DNA of 64,000 nucleotides from Crocinitomicaceae bacterium. GTDB taxonomy: Bacteria > Bacteroidota > Bacteroidia > Flavobacteriales_D > Crocinitomicaceae. Shown one piece after another: positions 1-7,738 of this stretch. Numbering within the stretch: position 1 is the stretch's first letter; the number at the start of each line of letters is the position of its first letter. The position numbers were made by a program, and so were the translations under genes. The notes beneath the pieces were generated by a model that worked only from the letters and a program-made list of their open reading frames with translations, was not told the DNA's origin and did not search any database. The stretch lies in contig JAKVAR010000029.1 in NCBI GenBank assembly GCA_022447585.1, forward strand, positions 1 to 64,000, written 5' to 3'.

Positions 1-1008
1 GAATTTAGGTGATATCACTTCTTTCCCTGATTTATCAATAAAGCCCCAAGAAGCACCATTTCGAACTGCAGCATAACCTTCCGTAAAATCTTTCACCTTA
101 GCATACTTTGCATCTACAACCCAATCTCCCTGTGTGTTTACGAACCCATAAAAATCACCTTTACGAGCATATGCAAGTCCTTCATTAAAATCTCCCAAAC
201 TCAGGTTTCCTGAAACTGTGATCTCGTCTCCTTCTTTAGTTAAAAACCTCCATTCAGTTCCTGATTTAACTCTAGCATATCCTGAAGCATCGTATTCCTT
301 TGCCGAAAGATATTGAGGTTTGACAACCCATTCGCCCTTCTTATTAATAATTCCGATTAAATTATCAGAAGCTTTCGCCCATGCCAATCCATGTGAAAAA
401 TAACCCACTGACATAAATTTAGCCTCAATTTCTACTTGACCCGAAGAATTCATGAATCCCCATAGTTTTGACTTACCTCTATACGGAGCTAACCCTTCAG
501 AAAATTTCTTTAAATCAATAATTGGCTTATCTATTTCTAAGCGTTTTCCATCTTCAGTCAGAATGTAGAATTGCTTGGCAATTTTTGCAGCAGCAAAACC
601 TCCATTAAAATCCGATATATAATTGTATTCCGGATTATGAATCGTCTTACCTTCCTTGTTAATAACCCCTTTCTTCTTTTTTACAATGATTGGAGCCAAA
701 CCATCATTAAATCCCTTGATACCAAATCCAAAAATTGAAACTGCAGCAAAAGATCCTGCTTCAACATTTAAAGATTCGCCTTTCGTATTAATAAATGCCC
801 AGTCCCCATTTGATTTCAATACAGGAGTATAACCTTCATTGAATACATTTACCTTTTTCATATCAGCAGGGATTACTAAATCACCTTCGAGTGTAGAATA
901 CCCCCAAAAAGCCTGTCCAGCTGGTTTAACAGGGACTAATGTCGTTTGAGAAAATACTAAATTGGCAGTTAAACAAATTATAAGGCTAAAGATGCTTTTC
1001 AATATCAT
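1..1008 (-). CDS. WG-repeat secreted protein (partial, C-terminus outside window)
   Basis: Reading the minus strand from the ATG at 1008 gives an open frame of 336 codons that runs off the left edge, so the C-terminus is missing. The N-terminus (MILKSIFSLIICLTANLVFS) is a typical signal peptide, so the protein should be exported. The rest is built from repeats of roughly 50 residues with a W-G-F-I/V-N/D-x-x-G core (for example WGFMNSSG, WAFINTKG, YGFVNTQGDWVV, WGFIDKSG). These match the WG-repeat (KWG leptospira-type) family, whose molecular function is mostly unknown. It stands 45 bases upstream of nothing obvious on its own strand, and lies downstream of the queD-folE-BI-1 operon with a 36-base gap, so it may share that transcript. 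Confidence 0.85.
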   Translation of the reverse strand, partial: MILKSIFSLIICLTANLVFSQTTLVPVKPAGQAFWGYSTLEGDLVIPADMKKVNVFNEGYTPVLKSNGDWAFINTKGESLNVEAGSFAAVSIFGFGIKGFNDGLAPIIVKKKKGVINKEGKTIHNPEYNYISDFNGGFAAAKIAKQFYILTEDGKRLEIDKPIIDLKKFSEGLAPYRGKSKLWGFMNSSGQVEIEAKFMSVGYFSHGLAWAKASDNLIGIINKKGEWVVKPQYLSAKEYDASGYARVKSGTEWRFLTKEGDEITVSGNLSLGDFNEGLAYARKGDFYGFVNTQGDWVVDAKYAKVKDFTEGYAAVRNGASWGFIDKSGKEVISPKF

Positions 1009-1044
1009 AATAGTGGTTTTATAGATTCATTAAAAAGGAAAAGA

Positions 1045-1761
1045 TTAATCTCTTCCTCCTAAAATTCTCAACAAAGATAAAAATAAGTTAATAAATAAAA
1101 TATATAGCTGAAGCCCACCTATTAGCGACAGCTTCGCTTTGTCAATTTCAGACATTGCCTGATTTTGCGCTACACTTTTAAGAGACTGCATATAATACGC
1201 TGTTAAACCAGTAAAAACAAACACTCCAATAATTGCAGTAATCAAACTTACCATATCACTTTGAATCCAAATATTTGCGATACCTGCAATAAAAATACCG
1301 ATGAACCCCATATACATCAGACTACCAAACTTTGTCAAATCCGTCTTTGTTGTGTATCCTAGTATAGCCATTCCCCCAAAGGCACCAGAAGTAACAAAGA
1401 ATGTCAGCGCAATATCTTGCATATTATACATCAGCAAAACAGAACTTAAACTAAGACCCATTAGCCCTGAAAATGCAAAAAACAGCACGAGTAAAACCAA
1501 CATGGAAAGGCGTTGATATGCCATTTGAATTAGAAGACCTAATCCGACTGGAGCGAAAGAGACTACCCAGAAAAGAGGTTTTAAACCTGAACCATCAGCT
1601 TTCACGAAATTGTTATAGAAAAACTCCGGCGTACCAGCATAATACGCTACAAGTCCTGAGATTGCCAAAGCAGCAAACATATATGCATACACATTCTTAA
1701 AGAAGTCCCGTGTGATGGCTTTTGAATAACCTGCATTTTCTTGATTAAATATATTTTCCAT
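1045..1761 (-). CDS. Bax inhibitor-1/YccA family membrane protein
   Basis: A 238-residue protein with about seven hydrophobic segments, a short charged N-terminus and a conserved C-terminal membrane helix, matching the Bax inhibitor-1 (YccA/YbhL) family in length and layout. Visible family features include the ALAISGLVAYY segment in the first helix, the TSGAFGGMAILGYTTKTDLT region in the middle and the GGLQLYILFINLFLSLLRILG end. Family members sit in the inner membrane; some are pH-sensitive calcium leak channels or modulators of FtsH, but the role here cannot be told. The ATG lies one base after the folE stop, so it is the third gene of a queD-folE-BI-1 operon. Confidence 0.92.
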   Translation of the reverse strand: MENIFNQENAGYSKAITRDFFKNVYAYMFAALAISGLVAYYAGTPEFFYNNFVKADGSGLKPLFWVVSFAPVGLGLLIQMAYQRLSMLVLLVLFFAFSGLMGLSLSSVLLMYNMQDIALTFFVTSGAFGGMAILGYTTKTDLTKFGSLMYMGFIGIFIAGIANIWIQSDMVSLITAIIGVFVFTGLTAYYMQSLKSVAQNQAMSEIDKAKLSLIGGLQLYILFINLFLSLLRILGGRD

Positions 1762-1762
1762 T

Positions 1763-2356
1763 TTAATGTAATTTTGCTTGAATAAGGTTTATAAATTCTT
1801 TTCGCGTTGAATCATTTTTCATAAATAATCCAGTAAATGCGCTTGAAGTTGTCACAGAATTTTGCTTTTGAACACCTCTCATTTGCATACACATATGGGA
1901 CGCTTCAATAACAACAGCAACTCCTAAAGGATTTAAGGTTCTTTGGATACAATCTCTAATCTCTAGCGTTAATCTTTCTTGAACTTGCAGTCTTCTTGAA
2001 TATGCATCCACAACTCTCGGTATCTTACTTAGCCCGACAATTTTACCATCCGGAATGTAAGCAACATGTGCTTTACCAAAAAATGGCAACATGTGGTGTT
2101 CACACATAGAATAGACTTCAATATCCTTTACAATAACCATTTCCGAATACTCTTCATGAAAAATCGCTTGGTTAACAATATCGTCCGGTTCTAAATCATA
2201 ACCATGTGTCAAATACTGCATCGCTTTAGCCATCCGCTCTGGAGTTTTTATCAAACCTTCTCGATTTGCATCTTCTCCAATTTGCTCTAAAACAACTTTG
2301 AAATTCTTAGATAACGTTTCTGTTATCTCGTCATTATATATGATCTGTTCTTTCAT
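1763..2356 (-). CDS. folE: GTP cyclohydrolase I
   Basis: A 197-residue type I GTP cyclohydrolase, which converts GTP to 7,8-dihydroneopterin triphosphate, the entry compound for folate and for queuosine or other pterins. The zinc site is intact: C85 and H88 in the motif MCEHHMLPF, and C156 in the motif [10 protein letters not shown]. The motif [20 protein letters not shown] is also typical of the family. Length is normal. It starts 10 bases after queD and is followed one base later by the Bax inhibitor-like gene, so the three are co-transcribed. The pairing with queD suggests that part of the product is channelled to 6-carboxytetrahydropterin. Confidence 0.97.
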   Translation of the reverse strand: MKEQIIYNDEITETLSKNFKVVLEQIGEDANREGLIKTPERMAKAMQYLTHGYDLEPDDIVNQAIFHEEYSEMVIVKDIEVYSMCEHHMLPFFGKAHVAYIPDGKIVGLSKIPRVVDAYSRRLQVQERLTLEIRDCIQRTLNPLGVAVVIEASHMCMQMRGVQKQNSVTTSSAFTGLFMKNDSTRKEFINLIQAKLH

Positions 2357-2366
2357 CTAATCTTTA

Positions 2367-2798
2367 TTAAAACGGCTCAGCACCTCCGAAATACTCAACG
2401 AAGTTATTTTCCGTTTCTACCAATTTAATCTTGGCCAATTCCCCCCCTGCTTTCTCAATAGGTTCTTTTATAATTTCCCAAATCTGAATAACAATATTCT
2501 CCGTAGAAGCCAACATTCCCTTCAAAAATGGAACATCCAGATTCAAATTTTTATGATCTAAAGGTTCAATCACTTCATCTTTTACAATCTGACTAAGGTC
2601 CTTTAAATTAATAACAAATCCTGTATCTGGGTTAGGCACTCCTTTCACTGTAACATAAATTGTGAAATTATGTCCATGCCAGTTTTTGTTACTACATTTT
2701 CCAAAAACCTCTTCGTTTTTCTCTTGCGTCCAATCTTCCCTATACAACTTATGAGCTGCATTGAACGTTTCTCTTCGTGTAATATATACTGTTTTCAC
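2367..2798 (-). CDS. queD: 6-carboxytetrahydropterin synthase / 6-pyruvoyltetrahydropterin synthase family
   Basis: A 143-residue member of the QueD/PTPS family, acting on dihydroneopterin triphosphate made by the next gene, folE. The zinc ligands are visible as H16 in FNAAH and H41 and H43 in WHGHNF; the candidate catalytic cysteine is C35 in GKCSNKN. A C-terminal VETENN carries the conserved glutamate. I chose the GTG at 2798 because it follows a TATATTTG promoter by a short leader and because the protein begins at the normal family position. The exact product (queuosine precursor or another tetrahydropterin) cannot be settled from sequence alone; no other queuosine gene lies nearby. Confidence 0.9.
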   Translation of the reverse strand: MKTVYITRRETFNAAHKLYREDWTQEKNEEVFGKCSNKNWHGHNFTIYVTVKGVPNPDTGFVINLKDLSQIVKDEVIEPLDHKNLNLDVPFLKGMLASTENIVIQIWEIIKEPIEKAGGELAKIKLVETENNFVEYFGGAEPF

Positions 2799-2815
2799 AA
2801 TTTGAATTTATAGTG

Positions 2816-2823
2816 CAAATATA
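2816..2823 (-). promoter_or_regulatory. Bacteroidetes-type -7 box for queD-folE-BI-1
   Basis: Read on the minus strand the sequence is TATATTTG, an exact match to the TAnnTTTG element. It lies 17 bases upstream of the GTG start of queD and is the only such match in this gap on that strand. Confidence 0.7.
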
Positions 2824-2900
2824 GGGAGGAAAGGCGAATAAAACCTAATTCAAGCCAATAGATAACCGCATTGAATTTAGAATACAAATGGGAGGATGAG

Positions 2901-2908
2901 TATCTTTG
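2901..2908 (+). promoter_or_regulatory. Bacteroidetes-type -7 box for the TlyA-like gene
   Basis: TATCTTTG, exact TAnnTTTG match, with only four bases (CGCT) between its last G and the ATG at 2913. Transcription would be expected to begin at or next to the start codon, so the mRNA should be leaderless or nearly so. It also argues that the ATG at 2913, not an upstream start, is used. Confidence 0.75.
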
Positions 2909-2912
2909 CGCT

Positions 2913-3644
2913 ATGATTGAAGAACGATTAGATAAAATTTTAATCCAAAGAGGGTTAACTGACACTCGAGGAAAAGCTGAAAAAATCATTCGAGAAATCG
3001 GTGTGAAAGTAAACGGAAAACTAATCACAAAGAACGGTAGAAGATTCCCGAGTGACTGCACTATTGAGTTAATTGAAAAGAACAACTCATACTCTTCAAT
3101 TGGCTCGGTAAAATTGGAAGAAGCCTTAAATACATGGACTCCTAAAATTTCAGGGCAAACAATTATGGAAATTGGTTGTCGGGATGCCTTTACTGAAGTT
3201 TTGGTCAATCAAAATGTGAAAAAGGTTTTTAGCTTAGGACTTGGAATCAATAAATTAGGCGAAGCAATTTCATCAAAAGAATCCGTCGTAGACCTGAGTA
3301 ATATGCTTGTCCGAGAAGTAAATTCAAATACAATTTCGGAATTACTTGATGGCTGCGTAATCAATGAGCAAACTCAAAGCCTTTCTAAAATATTTCCATT
3401 CGTTCATCCCGTTTTAAAATCAGAAGGATTCGTAATTGCTTTAATTCGAGTTGAACTGGAGGTAGATAAACAATATATCTCTAAGAATGGATTAGTTAAA
3501 AAGAAGAAACTATTCCCTAAAACAATCGAACTGGTTAAATCATACGGTAACACGAATAATCTTGAGTATAAAGGACACATTACCTCTCCCATAATTGGCG
3601 AAAGCGGCAACCAAGAGTTCTTGATGTTTTTCACCAAAAAATAA
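2913..3644 (+). CDS. TlyA-family S4-domain protein with degenerate methyltransferase domain
   Basis: A 243-residue protein with an N-terminal S4 RNA-binding domain (about residues 3-60, RLDKILIQRGLTDTRGKAEK) followed by a domain that follows the TlyA rRNA 2'-O-methyltransferase pattern to its end (GNQEFLMFF). The methyltransferase half is eroded: the glycine-rich SAM loop usually seen as VGASTGGFT reads IGCRDAFT (residues 87-94), the family aspartate in VIDVSF is N151 (VINEQT), and the lysine of LVKPQFE is R179 (LIRVELE). Only K67 (SVKLEEAL) and the C-terminal glutamate of the usual K-D-K-E set remain. It probably binds RNA; methyl transfer looks doubtful. An upstream in-frame start at 2871 is less likely because the promoter box overlaps it. 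Confidence 0.8.
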   Translation: MIEERLDKILIQRGLTDTRGKAEKIIREIGVKVNGKLITKNGRRFPSDCTIELIEKNNSYSSIGSVKLEEALNTWTPKISGQTIMEIGCRDAFTEVLVNQNVKKVFSLGLGINKLGEAISSKESVVDLSNMLVREVNSNTISELLDGCVINEQTQSLSKIFPFVHPVLKSEGFVIALIRVELEVDKQYISKNGLVKKKKLFPKTIELVKSYGNTNNLEYKGHITSPIIGESGNQEFLMFFTKK

Positions 3645-3701
3645 TAATCGATCCTAAGAATATTTTTGTTGTTTAGAATTATTCAAAATAAGTGGATTTC
3701 G

Positions 3702-3709
3702 TATCTTTG
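3702..3709 (+). promoter_or_regulatory. Bacteroidetes-type -7 box for sufS
   Basis: TATCTTTG, exact TAnnTTTG match, five bases before the ATG of sufS at 3715. As with the gene upstream, this spacing predicts a leaderless or almost leaderless transcript. Confidence 0.75.
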
Positions 3710-3714
3710 TAGCA

Positions 3715-4953
3715 ATGATAACACAAGAAGACATAAGAACATTTGACGTTGATCAAATTAGAAAAGAGTTCCCGACACTTGCTAGAGAAGTTTATGGTAA
3801 GCCATTGATTTATTTCGATAACGGAGCTACTTCGCAAAAACCTCAAGTGGTCATAAATGCGATTGAGCATTATTACACATTTGACAATTCAAACATTCAC
3901 AGAGGTGTTCATCACTTAAGTCAAGAAGCAACTGCGCAGTATGAAAATGCTCGTGAAACAATTCAGAGATATCTGAATGCACCATTATCGGAACAAGTGT
4001 TATTTACTACAGGTACAACAGGAGGTATTAATTTGGTAGCATCTTCTTTTGGAGAGATGCTAACTGAAGGAGATGAAATCATCATTTCTGCGATGGAGCA
4101 TCATTCTAATATTGTTCCTTGGCAAATGCTTTGTGAGCGCAAAAAGTGTAAGTTAAATATTATCCCTATTAACGAAGCTGGAGAATTGATCATTTCTGAA
4201 TTTGACAAAATGCTGAATGAACGTACAAGGCTTATTTCAGTGACTCATATTTCGAACACACTTGGGACTATTAACCCAATCAAATACATGATTGATGAAG
4301 GTCATAAAGTTGGCGCTAAAATTCTAATTGACGGAGCTCAAAGTGTTCAACACATGCCCGTGGATGTTCAAGATTTAGATTGTGATTTCTATGTATTCTC
4401 AGGTCATAAGGTTTTTGGTCCAACTGGTGTTGGTGTACTATATGGAAAGAAAGATATTTTAGACAGTATGCCTCCATATCAAGGTGGCGGCGACATGATT
4501 GACAAAGTGACATTCGAAAAAACAACATACAATGTACTACCGCATAAATTTGAAGCTGGAACACCAAACATTTCCGGTGGAATTGCTCTTGGTACTGCAA
4601 TCAAGTATTTAGCAGAACAAGACTTAGTTGCGATTCAAAAATACGAGCATGAATTAGTCGTTTATGCGACGGAAGAATTAAGTAAAATAGAAGGTATGCG
4701 ATTTATCGGTACCGCTAAAGAGAAAACAAGTGTAATTTCATTTATGGTCTCAGACCTTCATCCATTTGACATTGGAACGCTACTTGACAAACAAGGGATT
4801 GCTGTAAGAACAGGGCATCATTGTACGCAACCTTTGATGGACTTCTTTAATATACCCGGAACTGTAAGAGCTTCTTTTGCCTTTTATAATACCAAAGAAG
4901 AAATAGACTTCTTTATAAAAGCATTAAACCGTAGCATCAATATGCTACGTTAG
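3715..4953 (+). CDS. sufS: Cysteine desulfurase SufS
   Basis: A 412-residue PLP-dependent group II cysteine desulfurase that removes sulfur from cysteine and passes it to SufE for iron-sulfur cluster assembly. Visible signatures are YFDNGATSQKP near residue 33, NIHRGVHHLS, TTGTTGGINLVA, the PLP-lysine motif FSGHKVFGPTGVG and the persulfide cysteine C370 in AVRTGHHCTQPLM. Length and motif order are normal. The sufE and SufT-like genes follow on the same strand, while sufB, sufC and sufD are not in the window, so the suf genes are split in this genome. A decayed copy of the sufE start lies directly downstream. Confidence 0.97.
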   Translation: MITQEDIRTFDVDQIRKEFPTLAREVYGKPLIYFDNGATSQKPQVVINAIEHYYTFDNSNIHRGVHHLSQEATAQYENARETIQRYLNAPLSEQVLFTTGTTGGINLVASSFGEMLTEGDEIIISAMEHHSNIVPWQMLCERKKCKLNIIPINEAGELIISEFDKMLNERTRLISVTHISNTLGTINPIKYMIDEGHKVGAKILIDGAQSVQHMPVDVQDLDCDFYVFSGHKVFGPTGVGVLYGKKDILDSMPPYQGGGDMIDKVTFEKTTYNVLPHKFEAGTPNISGGIALGTAIKYLAEQDLVAIQKYEHELVVYATEELSKIEGMRFIGTAKEKTSVISFMVSDLHPFDIGTLLDKQGIAVRTGHHCTQPLMDFFNIPGTVRASFAFYNTKEEIDFFIKALNRSINMLR

Positions 4954-4970
4954 TTAAAACATTATTTGAA

Positions 4971-5078
4971 ATGACGCTTAACGAGAAACAACAAGAGATA
5001 ATTGACGAGTTTGAGATCTACGTTGATTGGATAAGAGAAAGAGCAACTTTCGAAGACCGAACGTTAGCGAAAGGATAA
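4971..5078 (+). pseudogene. Truncated duplicate of the sufE 5' end
   Basis: This ATG-initiated frame of 35 codons repeats the beginning of the true sufE: the first 63 bases (4971-5033) match 5101-5163 at 59 positions by hand alignment, including the peptide DEFEIY and the following DW. After that the two copies have nothing in common, and the frame ends at a TAA (5076-5078). It looks like a local tandem duplication that lost its 3' portion, or one that was formed partial. It is positioned so that it could still be translated ahead of sufE. Whether it has any function is unknown. Confidence 0.8.
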
Positions 5079-5163
5079 TTTGGACATCAAAATTTTAAGA
5101 ATGACGCTTGACGAGAAACAACAAGAGATAATTGACGAGTTTGAGATCTATGATGATTGGATG
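4971..5163 (+). repeat. Near-identical 63-base direct repeat, 130-base offset
   Basis: Copies at 4971-5033 and 5101-5163 differ at four positions (offsets 10, 51, 53 and 63). The repeat covers the start codon and the first 21 codons of sufE. The intervening 67 bases are not repeated. Confidence 0.9.
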
Positions 5164-5520
5164 GACAAATACGAGTATATCATCGAACTTGGTAAAGAAT
5201 TACCACTTATCTCTGAAGATAAAAAAACCGATGATCGACTAATTGAAGGTTGTCAATCTAGAGTTTGGTTAAATACTGAACTCTCTGATGGCAAAATGTC
5301 CTTTAGTGCAGATTCGGATGCAATTATCACTAAAGGTATCATAGGTCTGTTAATTAGAGTTCTAAATCACGAGGATGCTAAGACAATTGCAAAAACTGAT
5401 TTACGATTCATTAAAGAAATTGGGTTACAAGAACACTTATCTCCAACGCGCGCAAACGGGTTGGCAAGTATGGTTCAAAAAATAAAAATGAGCGCTTTAA
5501 AGGCGATCGCAGGACAATAA
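5101..5520 (+). CDS. sufE: SufE cysteine desulfuration protein
   Basis: A 139-residue SufE-type sulfur acceptor that takes the persulfide from SufS and hands it to the SufBCD scaffold. The acceptor cysteine is C51 in the family motif LIEGCQSRVWL. The C-terminal part (LSPTRANGLASMVQKIK) is also typical. I chose the ATG at 5101, which gives MTLDEKQQ; a TTG start at 5080 would add seven residues that are not part of the family. It follows sufS and a truncated copy of its own first 21 codons, and the SufT-like gene begins three bases after its stop. Confidence 0.95.
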   Translation: MTLDEKQQEIIDEFEIYDDWMDKYEYIIELGKELPLISEDKKTDDRLIEGCQSRVWLNTELSDGKMSFSADSDAIITKGIIGLLIRVLNHEDAKTIAKTDLRFIKEIGLQEHLSPTRANGLASMVQKIKMSALKAIAGQ

Positions 5521-5522
5521 TT

Positions 5523-5840
5523 ATGGTAGAAGATATAGCAAAATTAGAAAATAAGGTAATCGAAATTCTTAAAACAATTTACGATCCAGAGATCCCTGTT
5601 GATGTATTTGAATTGGGACTAATTTACGAGGTTAAAATTGATTTGGATACGAATGTAGAGATTCAAATGACCTTGACATCACCTAATTGTCCTGTGGCAG
5701 AATCGATGCCAAAAGAAATTGAAGATAAAGTTGCTGACTACCCAGCATTCAAATCATGTAAAGTCAATATCGTATTTGATCCACCATGGGACAAAGACAT
5801 GATGAGTGAAGAGGCTATGTTAGAACTAGGTTTTTTATAA
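5523..5840 (+). CDS. MIP18/DUF59-family iron-sulfur assembly protein (SufT-like)
   Basis: A 105-residue protein of the DUF59/MIP18 family. The pattern DPEIPVDVFELGLIYEV near residue 20 and MTLTSPNCPVAESMP with its conserved cysteine (about residue 59) are diagnostic. Family members help mature iron-sulfur proteins, acting late in the pathway; the gene is often coupled to suf genes in Bacteroidetes and Firmicutes. It starts three bases after the sufE stop, so the two are translated from one message. It ends in FDPPWDKDMMSEEAMLELGFL-type sequence, a usual C-terminus for this group. Confidence 0.93.
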   Translation: MVEDIAKLENKVIEILKTIYDPEIPVDVFELGLIYEVKIDLDTNVEIQMTLTSPNCPVAESMPKEIEDKVADYPAFKSCKVNIVFDPPWDKDMMSEEAMLELGFL

Positions 5841-5871
5841 ATTAGCACGTTCGATATTTAAACATACTGTT

Positions 5872-7110
5872 ATGAGAAGAGTTGTAGTTACTGGGATAGG
5901 TGCACTGACTCCTATTGGAAACAACCTAGAAGAATATTGGAAAAATATTCAAGCCGGAGTAAGTGGAGCCGGAACAATCACAAAATTTGATGCCAGCAGG
6001 CATAAAGCTCAATTTGCATGTGAATTACAAGGGTATGACCCTAAAGATCACTTTCATGTTAAGGAAATCAGAAAATACGACCCTTTTTCGCAATATGCGT
6101 TAGTTGCGGTTGAACAGGCGATAGCACATGGAAACATCGACTTCGAGTCGCTAAACAAAAATAGAATTGGAGTAATTTGGGGCTCAGGCAATGGAGGTAT
6201 TCAAACTTTTCAAGATCAAATGAAAGAATATTGTGAAGGAGATGGCACACCGCGTTTTACACCTTTCTTTATTCCAAGAATCTTAGTGGATATTGCTTCT
6301 GGAATCATTTCTATAAAGTACGGTCTGAGAGGTGTAAACTTCTGTCCTGTGTCTGCATGCGCAACGTCAAATACTGCAATGATTGAGGCATTTAACCATA
6401 TCAAATGGGATAAAGCGGATATGATTATCACCGGTGGTTCTGAAGCTGCAATTACGGAATCTGCAATCGGTGGGTTTCAATCTGCCAAAGCACTTTCCAC
6501 AAGAAATGACGATCCTAAAACGGCATCGAGACCATTTGATGTTTCCAGAGACGGATTTGTCATGGGAGAAGGAGCAGGTGCGTTAATTTTTGAAGAGTAT
6601 GAACACGCAAAAAAACGTGGGGCGACTATTTACGGAGAAGTTGTGGGTGGTGGTCAAGCTGGAGATGCTTATCATTTAACGGGGACTCACCCTGAAGGAA
6701 TTGGGGCTGTACTTGGAATGAAAGAGGCAATGAGAGAAGCTGGAATTACAGCCAAAGACATTGATTACATTAATATGCACGCGACTTCAACACCACAAGG
6801 AGACAAAAGTGAATTAATCGCTGTTGATACGGTATTCGGAAAACGGCAATCTCTATCAATATCTGCCACAAAATCAATGACAGGTCACTTACTTGGAGCC
6901 GCCGGAGCAATCGAAGGCATTGCCAGTTTAATGGCTTTGAAAGATGGAATTGTTCCTCCTACCATCAACACAAAAGAAGTAGAACCAGATTTCAAGTATC
7001 ATTACGACTTTCCATTAGGGAAAGGACATAAAAAAGAAATGACATACGCGATGAGCAACACTTTTGGTTTCGGAGGACATATCGCATCTATCATTTTTAA
7101 AAAATACTAA
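5872..7110 (+). CDS. fabF: 3-oxoacyl-[acyl-carrier-protein] synthase II
   Basis: A 412-residue condensing enzyme of the FabF (KAS II) class, extending acyl-ACP with malonyl-ACP in fatty-acid synthesis. The catalytic cysteine is C163 in PVSACATSNTAM; the two histidines are in NMHATSTPQGD (about residue 303) and in SMTGHLLGAAG (about residue 339). The C-terminus SNTFGFGGHIASIIF is the usual one. It follows the SufT-like gene by 31 bases on the same strand, but functional coupling to iron-sulfur assembly is not evident. A strong hairpin terminator lies 20 bases after the stop. Confidence 0.96.
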   Translation: MRRVVVTGIGALTPIGNNLEEYWKNIQAGVSGAGTITKFDASRHKAQFACELQGYDPKDHFHVKEIRKYDPFSQYALVAVEQAIAHGNIDFESLNKNRIGVIWGSGNGGIQTFQDQMKEYCEGDGTPRFTPFFIPRILVDIASGIISIKYGLRGVNFCPVSACATSNTAMIEAFNHIKWDKADMIITGGSEAAITESAIGGFQSAKALSTRNDDPKTASRPFDVSRDGFVMGEGAGALIFEEYEHAKKRGATIYGEVVGGGQAGDAYHLTGTHPEGIGAVLGMKEAMREAGITAKDIDYINMHATSTPQGDKSELIAVDTVFGKRQSLSISATKSMTGHLLGAAGAIEGIASLMALKDGIVPPTINTKEVEPDFKYHYDFPLGKGHKKEMTYAMSNTFGFGGHIASIIFKKY

Positions 7111-7130
7111 CCAAATTTTATATTTGAATG

Positions 7131-7160
7131 AAGGGCTAATCGTTTGATTAGCCCTTTTTT
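7131..7160 (+). terminator. Intrinsic terminator after fabF
   Basis: An 11-base stem (AAGGGCTAATC / GATTAGCCCTT) with the 4-base loop GTTT, followed at once by a run of T. It ends the suf-fabF unit; the acetyltransferase start lies 17 bases further on. Confidence 0.9.
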
Positions 7161-7176
7161 ATTACATTTATATCTA

Positions 7177-7713
7177 ATGAGAACACCTATCACCACTGAA
7201 AGATTAATACTTAGAGAGATTGAAAGCTCTGATGCTGAGGATCTATTTGAAATGGACAGCAAAATAGAAGTAATGAAATACATTGGAATTCCGCCGCTCA
7301 AAAAAATTGAAGAAGTATACCCAATGATTAACATGCTACAAGAACAATACAAAGAGAACGGTATTGGTCGTTGGGCTGTTGAATTAAAATCTACAGGAGA
7401 AGTTATTGGTTGGAGTGGCCTAAAACTGCATGATGAGGAAATTGATGGCAACATTAACTTCTATGAATTAGGCTACCGATTTAAACCTCAACATTGGGCT
7501 AAAGGCTATGCAACAGAATCTTCAAAGGCTTGGATGGATTATGCTTTTCATAAAATAGAAACAGACAACGTTTTTGGAATGACAGATCCACGCCATAAAA
7601 ACTCTAAGAAGGTTCTCATGAAAATGGGGTTTGAATACGTTAAGCAAGTTGAATTTTACAATGAAACCGTAGATTGGTTTGTTTGTAATAAAACAAAGTA
7701 CTTAAACCAGTAA
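7177..7713 (+). CDS. GNAT-family N-acetyltransferase (RimJ/RimL-like)
   Basis: A 178-residue acetyltransferase of the GNAT superfamily. The N-terminal TERLILREIESSDAEDLFEM and the block ELGYRFKPQHWAKGYATESS (acetyl-CoA-binding loop) are typical of the RimJ/RimL ribosomal-protein acetylase branch, as is NSKKVLMKMGFEYV near the end. The substrate cannot be told. I chose the ATG at 7177; an earlier in-frame TTG at 7144 would lie inside the upstream terminator. A weak -7-like TACATTTA at 7162-7169 may be its promoter. Confidence 0.88.
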   Translation: MRTPITTERLILREIESSDAEDLFEMDSKIEVMKYIGIPPLKKIEEVYPMINMLQEQYKENGIGRWAVELKSTGEVIGWSGLKLHDEEIDGNINFYELGYRFKPQHWAKGYATESSKAWMDYAFHKIETDNVFGMTDPRHKNSKKVLMKMGFEYVKQVEFYNETVDWFVCNKTKYLNQ

Positions 7714-7738
7714 TCATAATAATAACAATAGGTAATGC

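Noticed and set aside
2795..3208. Minus-strand frame of 137 codons opposite the TlyA-like gene
   Set aside because: No family pattern, and it overlaps the promoters of both queD and the TlyA-like gene.
4316..4600. Minus-strand frame inside sufS
   Set aside because: Lies fully within a gene with intact motifs and shows no protein-like pattern.
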